A stretch of DNA of 64,000 bases from Streptomyces sp. CC228A (GCF_021390935.1 NZ_JAJPUI010000004.1:434001-498000); one strand, 5' to 3'; counted from the first letter of the stretch, positions 36,951 through 47,173 are shown. Numbers and translations: made by a program. The notes: generated from the letters alone by a model not told the origin.

Positions 36951-36960
36951 AAGTCCCCGG

Positions 36961-38346
36961 TCAGCGGTTGGCGACCGCCTGCTTCACCAGCGTACGGCCG
37001 AAGTCCCACATGAGTCCCCCGCCGCTGTGCGCCTCGTCCATGACCTCGGTGAACGCCCCCACGAAGCGGTCCACGTCGTCCTCGCCGAGGACCAGGGGCG
37101 GAATCAGTTTGATCACCTCCAGGCGGTCGCCGGAGACCTGCGTGAGGATCCGGTGCCGCTGGAGCAGCGGCACCACGACCATCTGGGCGAACAGCCCCTT
37201 GCGCGCCGCCTGCAGCATGGTCCAGCGGCTGCGCAGTCCCAGCGAGGAGGGCCTGCCGAACTCGATGCCGATCATGAGTCCCCGGCCGCGGACGTCGTGG
37301 AGCATCTCGTAGCGGTCCGCCAGCGCGGCGAGCCGCGACTTCAGCAGGCCGCCCACCCGGCGGGCGCGCTCGACGAGTCCCTCCTGCTCGATGACCGCGA
37401 GGACGGCGAGGCCCGCGGCCATGGCCTGGGCGTTCGCGCCGAAGCTGGCGGAGTGGACGACGACGCGGTCCATCGAGGAGTAGACCTTCTTGAAGATCCC
37501 GTCCTTGCCGACGGTGGCGCTGACCGGCACGTATCCGCCCGACAGCGTCTTGGCCACGCACAGCAGGTCGGGCTCCACACCGTCCTCGTGCTGGTAGGCG
37601 TAGAAGTCGCCGGTGCGGCCGAGCCCGGTCTGCACCTCGTCGGCGATCAGCAGGGCGCCCCGCTGGTGCAGCAGCTCCTGGGCGGCCTTCAGGAAGCCCG
37701 GCGGGGCCTCCTGCACGCCCTTGCCCTGGATCGGCTCCACGATGAAGGCGGCGACGTCGCCCCGGCGCAGCTCCCGGTCGAGGGCGTCGAGGTCGCCCAG
37801 GGCGATCGCGGTGTCGGGCAGCAGCGGGCCGAAGCCCTCACGGAAGCCTGACTCCCCGTTGACGGACAGGGCGCCCGCGGTGAGCCCGTGGAAGGCGTGG
37901 CCGCAGTAGAGGACGCGGGGCCGCCCGGTGGCGTGGCGGGCGAACTTCAGCGCCGCCTCCACCGCCTCCGCGCCGCTGTTGCCGAAGTACACCCGGTCCA
38001 GGTGGGGCGAGTGGGCGAGCAGCCGCTCGGCCAGCAGGCCGGGCAGCGGGGCGCAGTCGAAGCGGGTCAGGTCGGGCAGCCCGGCGTCCAGGACGTCGTG
38101 CAGCGCCTTGCGGACGACGGGGTGGTGGCGGCCGACGCCCATGACGCCGAAGCCGGCGAGCATGTCGAGGTAGTCGTTGCCCTCGGCGTCCCACAGGTGG
38201 GCGCCCTCCCCCCGCTCGTACATCTTGTCGAAGCCGAGCGTGCGGAGCATACGGGGCAGTTGGTGGTTCAGGTGGCGGCTGTGCAGGGCGTACCGCTCCC
38301 CGCTCCGCTCCGCGAGCAGTCCGGCCAGGTCGAACTCGGTGTTCAT
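36961..38346 (-). CDS. hpnO: PLP-dependent aminotransferase of the hopanoid cluster (class III)
   Basis: 461 aa. Class III aminotransferase: NSGAEAVEAALKFAR, GHAFHG, catalytic region ADEVQTGLGRTG with the PLP Lys in CVAKTLSGGYVPVS. The final gene of hopanoid clusters in Streptomyces is a class III aminotransferase proposed to make aminobacteriohopanetriol; the HpnO name is by position and family. ATG 38346 chosen as the first Met giving MNTEFDLAGLLAERSG. The 5' side shows a 400-bp gap to hpnH instead of the usual ispG and dxs genes. Confidence 0.8.
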   Translation of the reverse strand: MNTEFDLAGLLAERSGERYALHSRHLNHQLPRMLRTLGFDKMYERGEGAHLWDAEGNDYLDMLAGFGVMGVGRHHPVVRKALHDVLDAGLPDLTRFDCAPLPGLLAERLLAHSPHLDRVYFGNSGAEAVEAALKFARHATGRPRVLYCGHAFHGLTAGALSVNGESGFREGFGPLLPDTAIALGDLDALDRELRRGDVAAFIVEPIQGKGVQEAPPGFLKAAQELLHQRGALLIADEVQTGLGRTGDFYAYQHEDGVEPDLLCVAKTLSGGYVPVSATVGKDGIFKKVYSSMDRVVVHSASFGANAQAMAAGLAVLAVIEQEGLVERARRVGGLLKSRLAALADRYEMLHDVRGRGLMIGIEFGRPSSLGLRSRWTMLQAARKGLFAQMVVVPLLQRHRILTQVSGDRLEVIKLIPPLVLGEDDVDRFVGAFTEVMDEAHSGGGLMWDFGRTLVKQAVANR

Positions 38347-38746
38347 GCGTCGCTCCGCACTCCGTTTCCCGCTTCGCTGCGCGGCTCCGCCGGCCGCGGC
38401 ACGTGGTCCTTCGGGCGGCCGGGGGCCCCGGTGGTCGCTACGGCGGTGCCGGCGGGCCCGGGTCCCGCGGCGGTCGGCGCCCCGCCGGGTGCAACCCCGG
38501 GCAGGAGCCGCCGTGGCGGACCGTGCGGGCGCAGCGGTGCGCCGGCCTCGGTGTCCGCGGCCCGCGGTGCGGCCGCGGCCCGTACGGCGGCCGCGAGCGC
38601 GCGCCGCCCCGGCTGCCCGGGGGCGGCGCGGCGCACGGGCGCTCTCCGGAGGTGTCACGCTCGGGCCCCTTGTCGTCGTACGGCGCCGGTGCGGCGGACG
38701 GTGGTCGGTTCGGGTCCTGCCCGGGGAACGCGGGGGCGGCGCGCGG
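38347..38746. other. Intergenic gap where ispG/dxs are expected
   Basis: 400 bp between hpnH and the aminotransferase start. The sequence is low-complexity Ala/Arg/Pro-coding in every frame. I see no IspG or Dxs motif; a CGGAGG upstream-like element is all that is visible. Confidence 0.4.
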
Positions 38747-39769
38747 TCAGCTGCGGGTGCCGGACATGCTCTCGCGGGCGGCGCGCAGGGACTCGCGCAG
38801 GGAGCCCATGGTGGCCAGCACGGCGGTCGGCTCGTATCCGCAGTGCGCCATGCAGTTGGCGCAGCGTGGGTCCTTGCCGCGGCCGTACTTCTCCCAGTCG
38901 GTGTCCTCGACGAGTTCCCGGTACGTGGGGACGTAGCCGTCGCTCATCAGGTAGCAGGGCCGCTGCCAGCCGAAGAGGGAGTAGTTGGGGATGGCCCAGG
39001 CGGTGCACGGGAAGTCGGCCCTGCCTTCGAGGAAGTCGAGGAACAGCGGCGAGTGGTTGAGCCGCCAGCGCCGGCGGTTCCCTCCGGCGAAGGCCTTGCG
39101 GAAGAGTTCGCGGGTCTGCTCGACCCCGAGGAAGTGCTCCTGGTCGGGGGCTTTCTCGTAGGCGTAGGCGGGCGAGATCATCATTTCGTCCACCTTCAGG
39201 TCGTCGTTGAGGAAGTCGAGTACCTCGACGACGGTCTGCGGGGTGTCGGTGTTGAAGAACGTGGAATTCGTGGTGACCCGGAATCCGCGCCGCTGGGCTT
39301 CCTTGATGGCGGCGACGGCCTCGTCGAAGACGCCTTCCTTGGCGACGGATTCGTCGTGGCGTTCGCGGAGCCCGTCGATGTGCACGGCGAAGGCGAAGTA
39401 CGGGGACGGGGTGAACTCGTCGAGTTTCCTGCGCAGCAGCAGCGCGTTGGTGCAGAGGAAGACGTACTTGCGGCGGGCCACCAGCTGGCGGACGATCTCG
39501 CCGATCTGGGGGTGCATCAGGGGTTCGCCGCCCGCGATGGACACCATGGGCGCGCCCGACTCCAGGACGGCGCCGACGGCCTGGGCGACGGGCATCCGCT
39601 GCTTCAGGACTCCGGCGGGGTGCTGGATCTTCCCGCAGCCCTCGCAGGCGAGGTTGCAGGCGTAGAGCGGTTCCAACTCGACGATGAGGGGGAACTTCTC
39701 ACGCCTGCGGAGCTTCTGTCCGAGCAGATAGGTCCCGACCCGGACGGTCTGGCGAAGCGGCATGGCCAT
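38747..39769 (-). CDS. hpnH: Hopanoid biosynthesis radical SAM protein HpnH
   Basis: 340 aa. HpnH joins adenosine to hopene to make adenosylhopane. Radical-SAM motif CNLACEGC (CX3CX2C, about 36-43) in EPLYACNLACEGCGKIQHP, then SIAGGEPLMHP and a C-terminal Cys group CANCMAHCGYEP. ATG 39769 is chosen because AGGAGG lies 8 nt upstream and 5 nt after the hpnG stop. Confidence 0.93.
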   Translation of the reverse strand: MAMPLRQTVRVGTYLLGQKLRRREKFPLIVELEPLYACNLACEGCGKIQHPAGVLKQRMPVAQAVGAVLESGAPMVSIAGGEPLMHPQIGEIVRQLVARRKYVFLCTNALLLRRKLDEFTPSPYFAFAVHIDGLRERHDESVAKEGVFDEAVAAIKEAQRRGFRVTTNSTFFNTDTPQTVVEVLDFLNDDLKVDEMMISPAYAYEKAPDQEHFLGVEQTRELFRKAFAGGNRRRWRLNHSPLFLDFLEGRADFPCTAWAIPNYSLFGWQRPCYLMSDGYVPTYRELVEDTDWEKYGRGKDPRCANCMAHCGYEPTAVLATMGSLRESLRAARESMSGTRS

Positions 39770-39774
39770 CTGGC

Positions 39775-40419
39775 TCACCTCCTGGGGAGCAGCAAAGAAC
39801 GGTGCCATTCAAGGAATACGGGGCGTACGGCACGAAGAACACGGAAGGCCGATATTCCCCCGCGTACCGTCCCGATCCGGACCAGTTCGTGCTGCGGGGC
39901 GTCCACGACCACCCGGACGGCGGCAACCGGACGGGGGCCCGCGGTGAGCGCGGCGTGCAGGGTGGCGGCGGACTCCATGTCCACCGCGAGGGCGCCGGTG
40001 GCGTGCAGGGCGGCCCGCTCCCGGCCGCGGACCACGTGGTCCGTGCCGAGCAGGGGGCCGGTGTGGACGGTGCGGCCGGGCAGCGCACGGGCCACCGCCG
40101 CCGCCAGCGGCCCGGTGGCCGTACAGGGGGTGGTGCCGAGCGGCCCGCGGGTCTCGTCGGCGACGACCAGGTCCCCGGGGTGCATGCCCGGCGCGAGGCC
40201 CGCGCAGAACCCGGAGGCGATCACGGCGGCGCCGCGCAGCGGCCCGTCGGCGCGCAGCGCCTCCGCCACGGCCCGCCGGGCGTGGGCGGGTCCCATGCCG
40301 GTGCGCAGCACGGTGGCCGCTCCTGCGTCGGAGCCGCCCCGCAGGGCGAGCCGTTCGATGCCGAGCGCGCAGGCGACCAGGAGGGGCCCGGGCCCGGCGG
40401 CGTTCGGTTCCCGGGGCAT
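39775..40419 (-). CDS. hpnG: Hopanoid nucleosidase/phosphorylase HpnG
   Basis: 214 aa. Nucleoside phosphorylase fold: RTGMGPAHARRAV, VIASGFCAGLAPGMHPGDLV, and VDMESAATLHAAL, the base/ribose-binding MES motif. HpnG removes adenine from adenosylhopane. ATG 40419 with AAGGAGG and TGATG overlap with shc. Confidence 0.88.
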   Translation of the reverse strand: MPREPNAAGPGPLLVACALGIERLALRGGSDAGAATVLRTGMGPAHARRAVAEALRADGPLRGAAVIASGFCAGLAPGMHPGDLVVADETRGPLGTTPCTATGPLAAAVARALPGRTVHTGPLLGTDHVVRGRERAALHATGALAVDMESAATLHAALTAGPRPVAAVRVVVDAPQHELVRIGTVRGGISAFRVLRAVRPVFLEWHRSLLLPRR

Positions 40420-42649
40420 CAGTCCTCCTTGCCGAAGGACGGCTCCCCGTGGAGGTACCGGCCCAGCGCGGTGAGCGGGAACACCTGCCGGTACAGGTGG
40501 TAGTTGATGGAGAAGTCCCAGGGGAAGCCCGTGCCGGTGAACTGCGGCTCGTCCCAGGAGCCGTCGGCGCGCTGGGTGCCGGCGAGCCAGCGCACGCCGC
40601 GCTCCACCGCCCGGGACTCGCGCTCGCCCGCCGCGAGCAGCGCCATGAGCGCCCACGCGGTCTGCGAGGCGGTGGAGGCGCCGCGGGCGATCCAGCTGCG
40701 GTCGCGGTAGGAGCGCAGGTCCTCACCCCAGCCGCCGTCCTCGTTCTGCACCGACTCCAGCCAGGCGACGGCGCGCCGGATCGCCGGGTGGGAGACGGGC
40801 AGCCCGGCGGCGGTGAGGGCGGGCACGACCGAGCCCGTGCCGTAGACGTGGTTGACGCCCCAGCGGCCGAACCACGAGCCGCCGGGCTCCTGCTCCGCGA
40901 GGAGCCAGTCGATGCCGCGGAGGGTGCGCGGGTCGCCGGCGAGGCCCTCGTGGGCGAGCATCTCCACGACGTGGGCGGTGACGTCGGCGGACGGCGGGTC
41001 GACGACCTCGCCGAAGTCGCAGAACGGCAGCTTGTTCGGCAGGGTGCTGGTGTTGTCGGCGTCGAAGGCGCCCCAGGCGCCGTCGCGGGACTGCATGCCG
41101 ACGGTCCAGCGCACGGCCCGGGCGAGGGCGGCCTCCATCCGCGCCGGGTCGGGGTGCCGCACCCGGCGCAGCGCGAGGACGACCTCGGCGGTGTCGTCGA
41201 TGTCGGGGTAGGTGTCGTTGTGGAACTCGAACGCCCAGCCGCCCGGCGGGAGGTGCGGGCGGCGTACGGCCCAGTCGCCGGGGCGGACGATCTGCTCGGC
41301 TAGCAGCCAGTCGGCCGCCCGGACGAGGGCCGGGTGGTCGGGGGGCAGTCCGGCGTCGGCGAGCGCGATGACGGCGAGGCCGGTGTCCCAGACGGGCGAC
41401 TGGCACGCCTCGATCATGCGGACCCCGTCCTCCGGCCAGACGGCGAAGCGGTCGAGGGAGGCGAGACCCGCGCGCATCACGGGGTGGCCGAGGTCGTAGC
41501 CGAGCAGGTGCAGGGCGATGAGGGAGTAGACGGCGGGCGGTTGGATGCCGCCCCAGCAGCCGTCGTTCTCCTGCCGCTCGACGATCCAGCGGGCGGCGGC
41601 GTTCATGGCGGCCCGGCGCAGCGGCCGCGGGGCGACGCGGCGGTAGGCGTGCAGGGCCCGGTCCAGCCGCTGGAAGGCCCCCTCCCAGGTGGTGGCGGGG
41701 GCGAGCGGGCGGGGCGGGGCGGGGCGGCTGGGGTCGGTGTGCAGCTCGTCCAGCGCGAAGGGCGCGGGGCGCACGGGGCGCTTGGCGGACACGATGGTGA
41801 GCGGCACGATCGTCTGCCGGGCCCACTGGCCGAAGTCGTAGATGTTGAGCGGGAACCAGGGCGGCAGGTAGATCAGTTCGGGTGGCAGCTCGGGCAGGTC
41901 GTCCCACTTCCACCAGCCGAACAGCGCGAGCCAGATGCGGGTGAAGACGCGGCTGGCGGCGATGCCCCCGCCGTCGCGGACCCAGGCGGCCGCGCGGGCC
42001 ATGTGGGGCGCGTCGGGCGGGTCTCCGGCGAGCCGCAGCGCCACGTACGCCTCGACGGTGGCGGACAGTTCGCCGGGCCCGCCGTGGAAGGTGGCCCAGG
42101 TGCCGTCCTCGCGCTGCCGGGAGCGGATCCAGCGGGCCGCGGCCGCGGTGGTGGGTCCGTCCCGGACGCCGAGGAACTCCCGCAGCAGCAGGTCCTCGGC
42201 GTCCATGGTGACGTTGGTCTCCAGGTCGCCCTTCCACCAGCCCTCGGCGTCCTGCAGGGCCAGCAGGTGCGCGGTGGCCCGCCGCACCGCGCGCTCGGCG
42301 GCGCCGCGTACGCCCCTGGCGGGCCCGTGGCCGGGGGTTCCGTGCGGGGCCGGTCGCCCGCGGACCGGTCCATGCCGTCGGTGGCGGCTGCCGGCTCGTC
42401 GCCCCGGGAGGCCGGCGCGGCGGTCCGGGCGGTCCCGGTGCCGCGGGCGGCGCCGGCCGGCCGCGGATCCGGGGAGGTCGGGTGCGGGTCCCCCGGCCGT
42501 GCCGCCGCGGGCGGGCCCGAGGTCGCGGGGCGCCGGCGGGAGCGCGGGGTCCCCGGCGGGGCGGGGGTCGAGGTGGTGTCGTCCGCTTCGGCGGCGGGCG
42601 CGGTCCTGGGGCGGGTGGCCCCGGCGCTGCCGTCGGTCGTCGCTGTCAT
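40419..42649 (-). CDS. shc: Squalene-hopene cyclase (one frameshift in N-terminal tail)
   Basis: Corrected 743 aa. Cyclises squalene to hopene at the membrane. Catalytic DxDD in TYPDIDDTAEVVLALR, QW repeats (ESVQNEDGGWGE, GTQRADGSWDE, LEQxDGxW types) and WNxx start of the core LLALQDAEGWWKGDLETNV. The N-terminus from ATG 42649 (MTATTDGSAGAT) is a disordered Thr/Ala/Pro tail of about 110 residues; one base is missing near 42318, in a run of Cs/Gs, before the core. Frame otherwise intact. Confidence 0.93.
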
Positions 42650-42781
42650 GGCTTCCCCTTCGTGCAGTGAGTGCGCTGCTGCTACGGGTCTGCCGTCGGC
42701 CGGTGCCGCCGACGTACGTGGGCACCGGCCGCCGACCGCGAACTCATATGCGCGGGGACGTCATCCGCATCGCGATGGTGA

Positions 42782-43882
42782 TCATCTCTTCCGTACGACG
42801 ACGAAGTCGGCGAGCGCGGTGAGCTGCGCCCGCACCCGGGCCGGCATGTCGACCCGGTCCAGCGCCTCGATGGCCACGGTGTGCTGGCGGCGCGCCTCCT
42901 GGGCGGTCCAGTCGCGGCCGCCGGCCTCCTCGATGAGGGCCGCGCGGGTGGCGAACTCCTCCTCGGAGAAGCCGTCGAGGTCGGGGTTCTTGGCGTCCGC
43001 GGCGAGCAGTTCACCCAGCCGCTCGGAGGCGGGCCCGCCCGCGGCGAGCGCGGCGACCACGGGCAGGGACTTCTTGCGCTGCCGCAGGTCGCTCCACGTC
43101 TGCTTGCCGGTGGCGCCGGGGTCGCCCCAGATGCCGAGCAGGTCGTCGACGGCCTGGAACGCGAGGCCGAGGTGGTGGCCGTACGCCTCCAGGGCGTCCG
43201 CCGTGCGGTCGTCGGCACCGCCGAGGACGGCGCCGATGGACGCGGAGCAGGCGAGCAGGGCGCCGGTCTTGTTGCCCTCCATCTCCAGGCACTCCTCGAC
43301 GGTGACCCGCTCGCGGTGCTCGTAGGAGATGTCCTGCGCCTGTCCGTCGATCAGCTTCCGCGTGGCGACGGTCAGCCGGCGGGTGGCGCGGCCCGCCTCG
43401 ACCGTGCCGAGCTCAAGCAGGATCTCGTTGGCGAGGGCGAACAGCGCGTCGCCGACCAGGATGGCCTGCGCGGGGCCGTGCACCTTCCACACGGTGTCGC
43501 GGTGGCGGCGCTGCTCGTCGCCGTCCATCAGGTCGTCGTGCAGCAGGGAGAAGTTGTGCACCAGTTCCACGGCCACCGCGCCGGGGACGCCCGTCTCGGC
43601 GGGGGCGCCGGCCGCTTCCGCGGAGAGCAGGGCGAGGGCGGGGCGTACCGCCTTGCCTCCGTCGCCGTCGGCGGGCCGCCCGAGGGCGTCGATCCAGCCG
43701 AAGTGGTAGGCGGCGACGGTGTCCATGGGCTGCGCGAGCCGGTCGACGGCCGCGCGCAGCACCGGGGTGGCAAGGGTCCGGCCGCGCTCCAGGAGCGCGG
43801 TCACCTCCTCGGTGTCGACGGCGGGACTCGCCGGGGGCACAGTCGGCACGGTTTCTCCTCTGGTTGCGGTTCTCGGTCTCAT
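42782..43882 (-). CDS. Polyprenyl diphosphate synthase of the hopanoid cluster
   Basis: 366 aa. Trans-prenyltransferase with LLHDDLMDGDEQRR (first Asp-rich motif, about 109-122), GNKTGALLACSASIGA and FQAVDDLLGIWGD (second, about 233-245). In hopanoid operons it likely supplies farnesyl diphosphate to HpnC/D. ATG 43882 overlaps the hpnE stop (ATGA) with GAGGAGG upstream. Product chain length is not determinable by eye. Confidence 0.88.
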   Translation of the reverse strand: MRPRTATRGETVPTVPPASPAVDTEEVTALLERGRTLATPVLRAAVDRLAQPMDTVAAYHFGWIDALGRPADGDGGKAVRPALALLSAEAAGAPAETGVPGAVAVELVHNFSLLHDDLMDGDEQRRHRDTVWKVHGPAQAILVGDALFALANEILLELGTVEAGRATRRLTVATRKLIDGQAQDISYEHRERVTVEECLEMEGNKTGALLACSASIGAVLGGADDRTADALEAYGHHLGLAFQAVDDLLGIWGDPGATGKQTWSDLRQRKKSLPVVAALAAGGPASERLGELLAADAKNPDLDGFSEEEFATRAALIEEAGGRDWTAQEARRQHTVAIEALDRVDMPARVRAQLTALADFVVVRKR

Positions 43883-45303
43883 ACCGCCTCCTCAAGCGGG
43901 TGTACATGGGGGCGGCCGAGGGCCGAGAGGGCGGCGGACGCGGCGGTGAGGCCGCTGCGCACCGCTCCTTCCATGGTGGCGGGCCAGCCGGTGGCGGTCC
44001 ACGCGCCGGCCAGGTAGAGGCCGGGGGCGTGCGTGCGCGCGCCCGGACGCAGCCGCCCGACACCGGGGGCGGGAGCGAACGTCGCCGTCCGCTCCCGTGT
44101 GACGAAGAAGTCCAGCACGCGGGCGCCGCGGGTGGGCGGGAGCAGCCGTTCGAGCTCCGGCAGGTAGCGCGCGCGCAGTTGCGCCACGGAGGCGTCGATC
44201 TCGTGGCCGGCGGCCGACTGGGACAGGGCGAGGTACTGCCCGCCGCCGCGGAGGCCGGAGGCGTCGGTGCGGTCGAAGACCCACTGGACGGGCGAGCCGA
44301 GGGCGGCGAAGAAGGGGCGGCGCAGCACGGTCCTGTCGTACAGGACGTGGATGTTGAGGATGGGCGCGGTGCCGATCCGCAGGAGTGCGCCGGGGTCGTC
44401 GACGGCGCCGGGCGGGAGGAGGTCGTGGGTCTCGCGCTGCGGGACGGCGAGGACGACGGTGTCGGCGTCCAGGGTGTCGCCGGGCACGGCGACGGTCCAG
44501 CCCCCGCCCGCGGGGCTGATGGTGCGCGCCTTGGTGCGGGTCAGGACGCGGACGCCGCGGGCTTCGAGGGCGGCGCGGGCCAGGGTGTCGTGGAGGTGGC
44601 CGAGGGGGACGCGGGCCCAGCCGAGGTCGGCGGCGCCGGGGTCGGACAGCAGTCCGGTCCTGAAGACCATGGCGGCCAGGCCGAGGGAGCTGTCCGCCGC
44701 CGGGGCGTTCAGGGTGGCGACGCCGACGAGGTCCCACAGGGCTTCGACGGCGCGCGGCGACTGGCCGTGCCGGGCCAGCCAGGTGGCGAAGTCGGTGCCG
44801 TCGAGTGCCGGGTCGGCGGGGTCGAGGGCCTTGAGGGCGAGGGCGGCGCGCCCCGCGCGGGCCCGGTCGGCGAGGGAGAGGTGCGGATAGGTCGCGAGGC
44901 CGGCGGCCAGGTGCAGCGGGGTGGGCAGGGCGGTCCTGCGGAGCCGGCCGAGGCGGCGGCCCTCGGGCCGGGCCGCGTCGACGACCGGTACGTCCAGCCG
45001 GTCCTGCAGCGGGGCGAGGTCCGCGCCGCCGACCTCGTCCAGGAACCACCGGTAGGCGGTGCAGCAGCGCATGTAGACGTGCTGGCCGTTGTCGACGGTG
45101 AGCTCGCCGCGCCGGAAGGAGAACGCGAGGCCGCCGAGCCGGGGCCGCCCCTCCAGCAGGGTGACCCGTACCCCGGCGTCGGCGAGCCGCAGCGCCGCGG
45201 TGATGCCGGCGAGGCCGCCGCCGACCACGACGGCGCTGCGGCCGGGGGCGCGCCGGGCGCCGGTCGGGCACCGCAGCCGGGTGCGGGCGGGGAGGCCGGT
45301 CAC
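43879..45303 (-). CDS. hpnE: Hydroxysqualene dehydroxylase HpnE
   Basis: 474 aa. FAD-dependent amine-oxidase-superfamily enzyme converting hydroxysqualene to squalene: SAVVVGGGLAGITAALRLA, DNGQHVYMRCCTAYRWFL (HpnE marker) and GLYLAGAWTATGWPATMEGA at the C-terminus. GTG start overlaps the hpnD stop. Frame intact. Confidence 0.92.
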   Translation of the reverse strand: MTGLPARTRLRCPTGARRAPGRSAVVVGGGLAGITAALRLADAGVRVTLLEGRPRLGGLAFSFRRGELTVDNGQHVYMRCCTAYRWFLDEVGGADLAPLQDRLDVPVVDAARPEGRRLGRLRRTALPTPLHLAAGLATYPHLSLADRARAGRAALALKALDPADPALDGTDFATWLARHGQSPRAVEALWDLVGVATLNAPAADSSLGLAAMVFRTGLLSDPGAADLGWARVPLGHLHDTLARAALEARGVRVLTRTKARTISPAGGGWTVAVPGDTLDADTVVLAVPQRETHDLLPPGAVDDPGALLRIGTAPILNIHVLYDRTVLRRPFFAALGSPVQWVFDRTDASGLRGGGQYLALSQSAAGHEIDASVAQLRARYLPELERLLPPTRGARVLDFFVTRERTATFAPAPGVGRLRPGARTHAPGLYLAGAWTATGWPATMEGAVRSGLTAASAALSALGRPHVHPLEEAV

Positions 45304-46259
45304 GCGCGCCCCCTGACGAGGTGGCGGGAGACCGTGCGGGCGTCCAGGCCGGACAGTCCCCGTACGGCGACGTACGCCTTCTCGCGGCCGGGCAGGGAGA
45401 CGCGGCCGCGCAGGACGGCGTGCGGGTCGCGGGCGATGCGGTCGAGGAGCCGCCGGTAGATGCCGGCCATGGCAGCCACGCAGGCGCCGCTGCGCCGGTC
45501 GAGCATCGGCAGCAGCCGGTAGCCGGAGGCGAAGAGGGAGCGGGCGCGCCGCACCTCGTGCTGGACGAGTCCGGCGAAGTCGCCGCCCTCGGGCGGGGTG
45601 TCGGTGCGGAACCCGTCGGCGCAGCCGAAGGCGGCGAGGTCCTTGGCGGGCAGGTAGCTGCGGCCGTTGCCGGCGTCCTCGCGCAGGTCGCGCAGGATGT
45701 TGGTGAGCTGCAGGGCGAGGCCGAGGGTGTCGGCGTACTCGGGGGCGCGCGCGGCTTCGGGCGCGCCGGGGGCTGTGCCGAAGACGCCGAGGGAGAGGCG
45801 GCCGATGGCGCCGGCGACGCAGCGGCAGTACTCGCGCAGGTCGTCCCAGGTGTCGTAGGTGCGGCCGCGGACGTCCATGAGGACGCCGTCGATGAGTTCG
45901 TCGAGCCCTTCGAGGGGCAGCGGGAAGCGGCGGGCGGCGTCGGCGAGGGCGACGGCGACCGGGTCGGTGTCGTCGTCGGCGACGGCGCCCCGGCGGACCC
46001 GGTCGAGCAGGTCCCGGGTGTCTTCGAGGCGGCTCTGCTTGGCGTCGGGGCCGAGGCCGCCGTCGCCGATGTCGTCGACGCGCCGGGAGAAGGCGTAGAG
46101 GGCGGACATGGCCTGCCGCTTCTCGGCGGGCAGCAGGCGGATGCCGTACGCGAAGTTCCGGGCCTGCGTGGCGGTCACGGCCTCGCAGTAGGTGTAGGCG
46201 GCCTGCACCTGGGCGGGCATGCGGGTGGTCCGGGTCGTCGTCTGCACGTGCCCGCTCAC
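45300..46259 (-). CDS. hpnD: Presqualene diphosphate synthase HpnD
   Basis: 319 aa. Squalene/phytoene-synthase family: FSRRVDDIGD (first Asp motif) and LQLTNILRDLREDAGNGRSY (second, NILRDLxED). Makes presqualene diphosphate from two FPP. GTG start overlaps the hpnC stop (GTGA). Confidence 0.92.
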   Translation of the reverse strand: MSGHVQTTTRTTRMPAQVQAAYTYCEAVTATQARNFAYGIRLLPAEKRQAMSALYAFSRRVDDIGDGGLGPDAKQSRLEDTRDLLDRVRRGAVADDDTDPVAVALADAARRFPLPLEGLDELIDGVLMDVRGRTYDTWDDLREYCRCVAGAIGRLSLGVFGTAPGAPEAARAPEYADTLGLALQLTNILRDLREDAGNGRSYLPAKDLAAFGCADGFRTDTPPEGGDFAGLVQHEVRRARSLFASGYRLLPMLDRRSGACVAAMAGIYRRLLDRIARDPHAVLRGRVSLPGREKAYVAVRGLSGLDARTVSRHLVRGRA

Positions 46260-47173
46260 CCCTCTCTGCGCGTGGTTCGCAGCACCGCCGCCAGTCGGCG
46301 GAGCAGTTGGGGCCGGGTTGCCCTGGGCGGTCCCGGCAGGACGTCGTAGCGGGCGGCGGCGATGGCGTCGAGGGCGGCGTGGCCGCCGGCGACGAATCCG
46401 GCGAGGAGCAGCCGGAGCCTGCCGTGGACGCTGCCGACGAGGGGGCCGCCCTCGTCCAGCAGCCGGCGGGCGCGGTCCGCCTGGTACGCGATGAGGGCGC
46501 GCGTCGACGCGCCGGCGGTGGGGAGGGCCAGGTCGGCTTCCGTGACGCGGAACCGGTCGAGGTCCTCGGCGGGCAGGTAGACGCGGTCGCGGCGGAGGTC
46601 CTCGGCGACGTCCTGGAGGTGCTCGACGATCTGCAGGGCGGTGCAGACGGCGTCGGAGCGGCGGACGCGCTCGGGGCTGGTGGTGCCGGTGATGCCGAGG
46701 ACGAGCCGGCCGACGGGGTCGGCGGACAGCGCGCAGTAGTCGACGAGCTCGGCGTACGTGCCGTACCGGCTGACGCGCTGGTCCTGCCGGTTGGCCTCGA
46801 TCAGCGCGAGGAACGGCTCGGGGCCGAGCCCGTGGCGGTGGACGGTCGGGGCGAGCCGGCGCAGCAGGGGGTGGCCGGGGCTGGCGCCGTCGAAGACGCG
46901 GCGCAGGTCCGCCTCGAAGGCGTCCAGGAGGGTCAGCGGATCGGCACCGGGGTCGGCGCCGAGGAGGCGGGCGTCGTGGCCGCCGGGGGCGAGGTCGCTG
47001 TCGCCGATGTCGTCGACGAGCCGGGCGAAGCCGTAGACCGCCATGAGGTCGCCGCGCCAGGCGCGGGGCAGGAAGAAGGGGGCCACGGGGAAGTTCTCGT
47101 CCGCAGCCTTGTCGAGGGTCGCGAGGGGGGCGCGCGCCGAGGCGTCCGAGTGCGCCTGCCGGACACCCGTCAC
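46256..47173 (-). CDS. hpnC: Hydroxysqualene synthase HpnC
   Basis: 305 aa. Squalene-synthase-type fold with LVDDIGDSDLA and LQIVEHLQDVAEDLRRDRVY; the NFPVAPFFLP start of the HpnC family follows ATLDKAADE. The annotated start is the GTG that overlaps an upstream 20-codon ORF's TGA; a longer start at ATG 47232 is possible if one base is missing (see that entry). First gene of the hopanoid operon, so the promoter lies beyond 47232. Confidence 0.9.
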   Translation of the reverse strand: MTGVRQAHSDASARAPLATLDKAADENFPVAPFFLPRAWRGDLMAVYGFARLVDDIGDSDLAPGGHDARLLGADPGADPLTLLDAFEADLRRVFDGASPGHPLLRRLAPTVHRHGLGPEPFLALIEANRQDQRVSRYGTYAELVDYCALSADPVGRLVLGITGTTSPERVRRSDAVCTALQIVEHLQDVAEDLRRDRVYLPAEDLDRFRVTEADLALPTAGASTRALIAYQADRARRLLDEGGPLVGSVHGRLRLLLAGFVAGGHAALDAIAAARYDVLPGPPRATRPQLLRRLAAVLRTTRREG

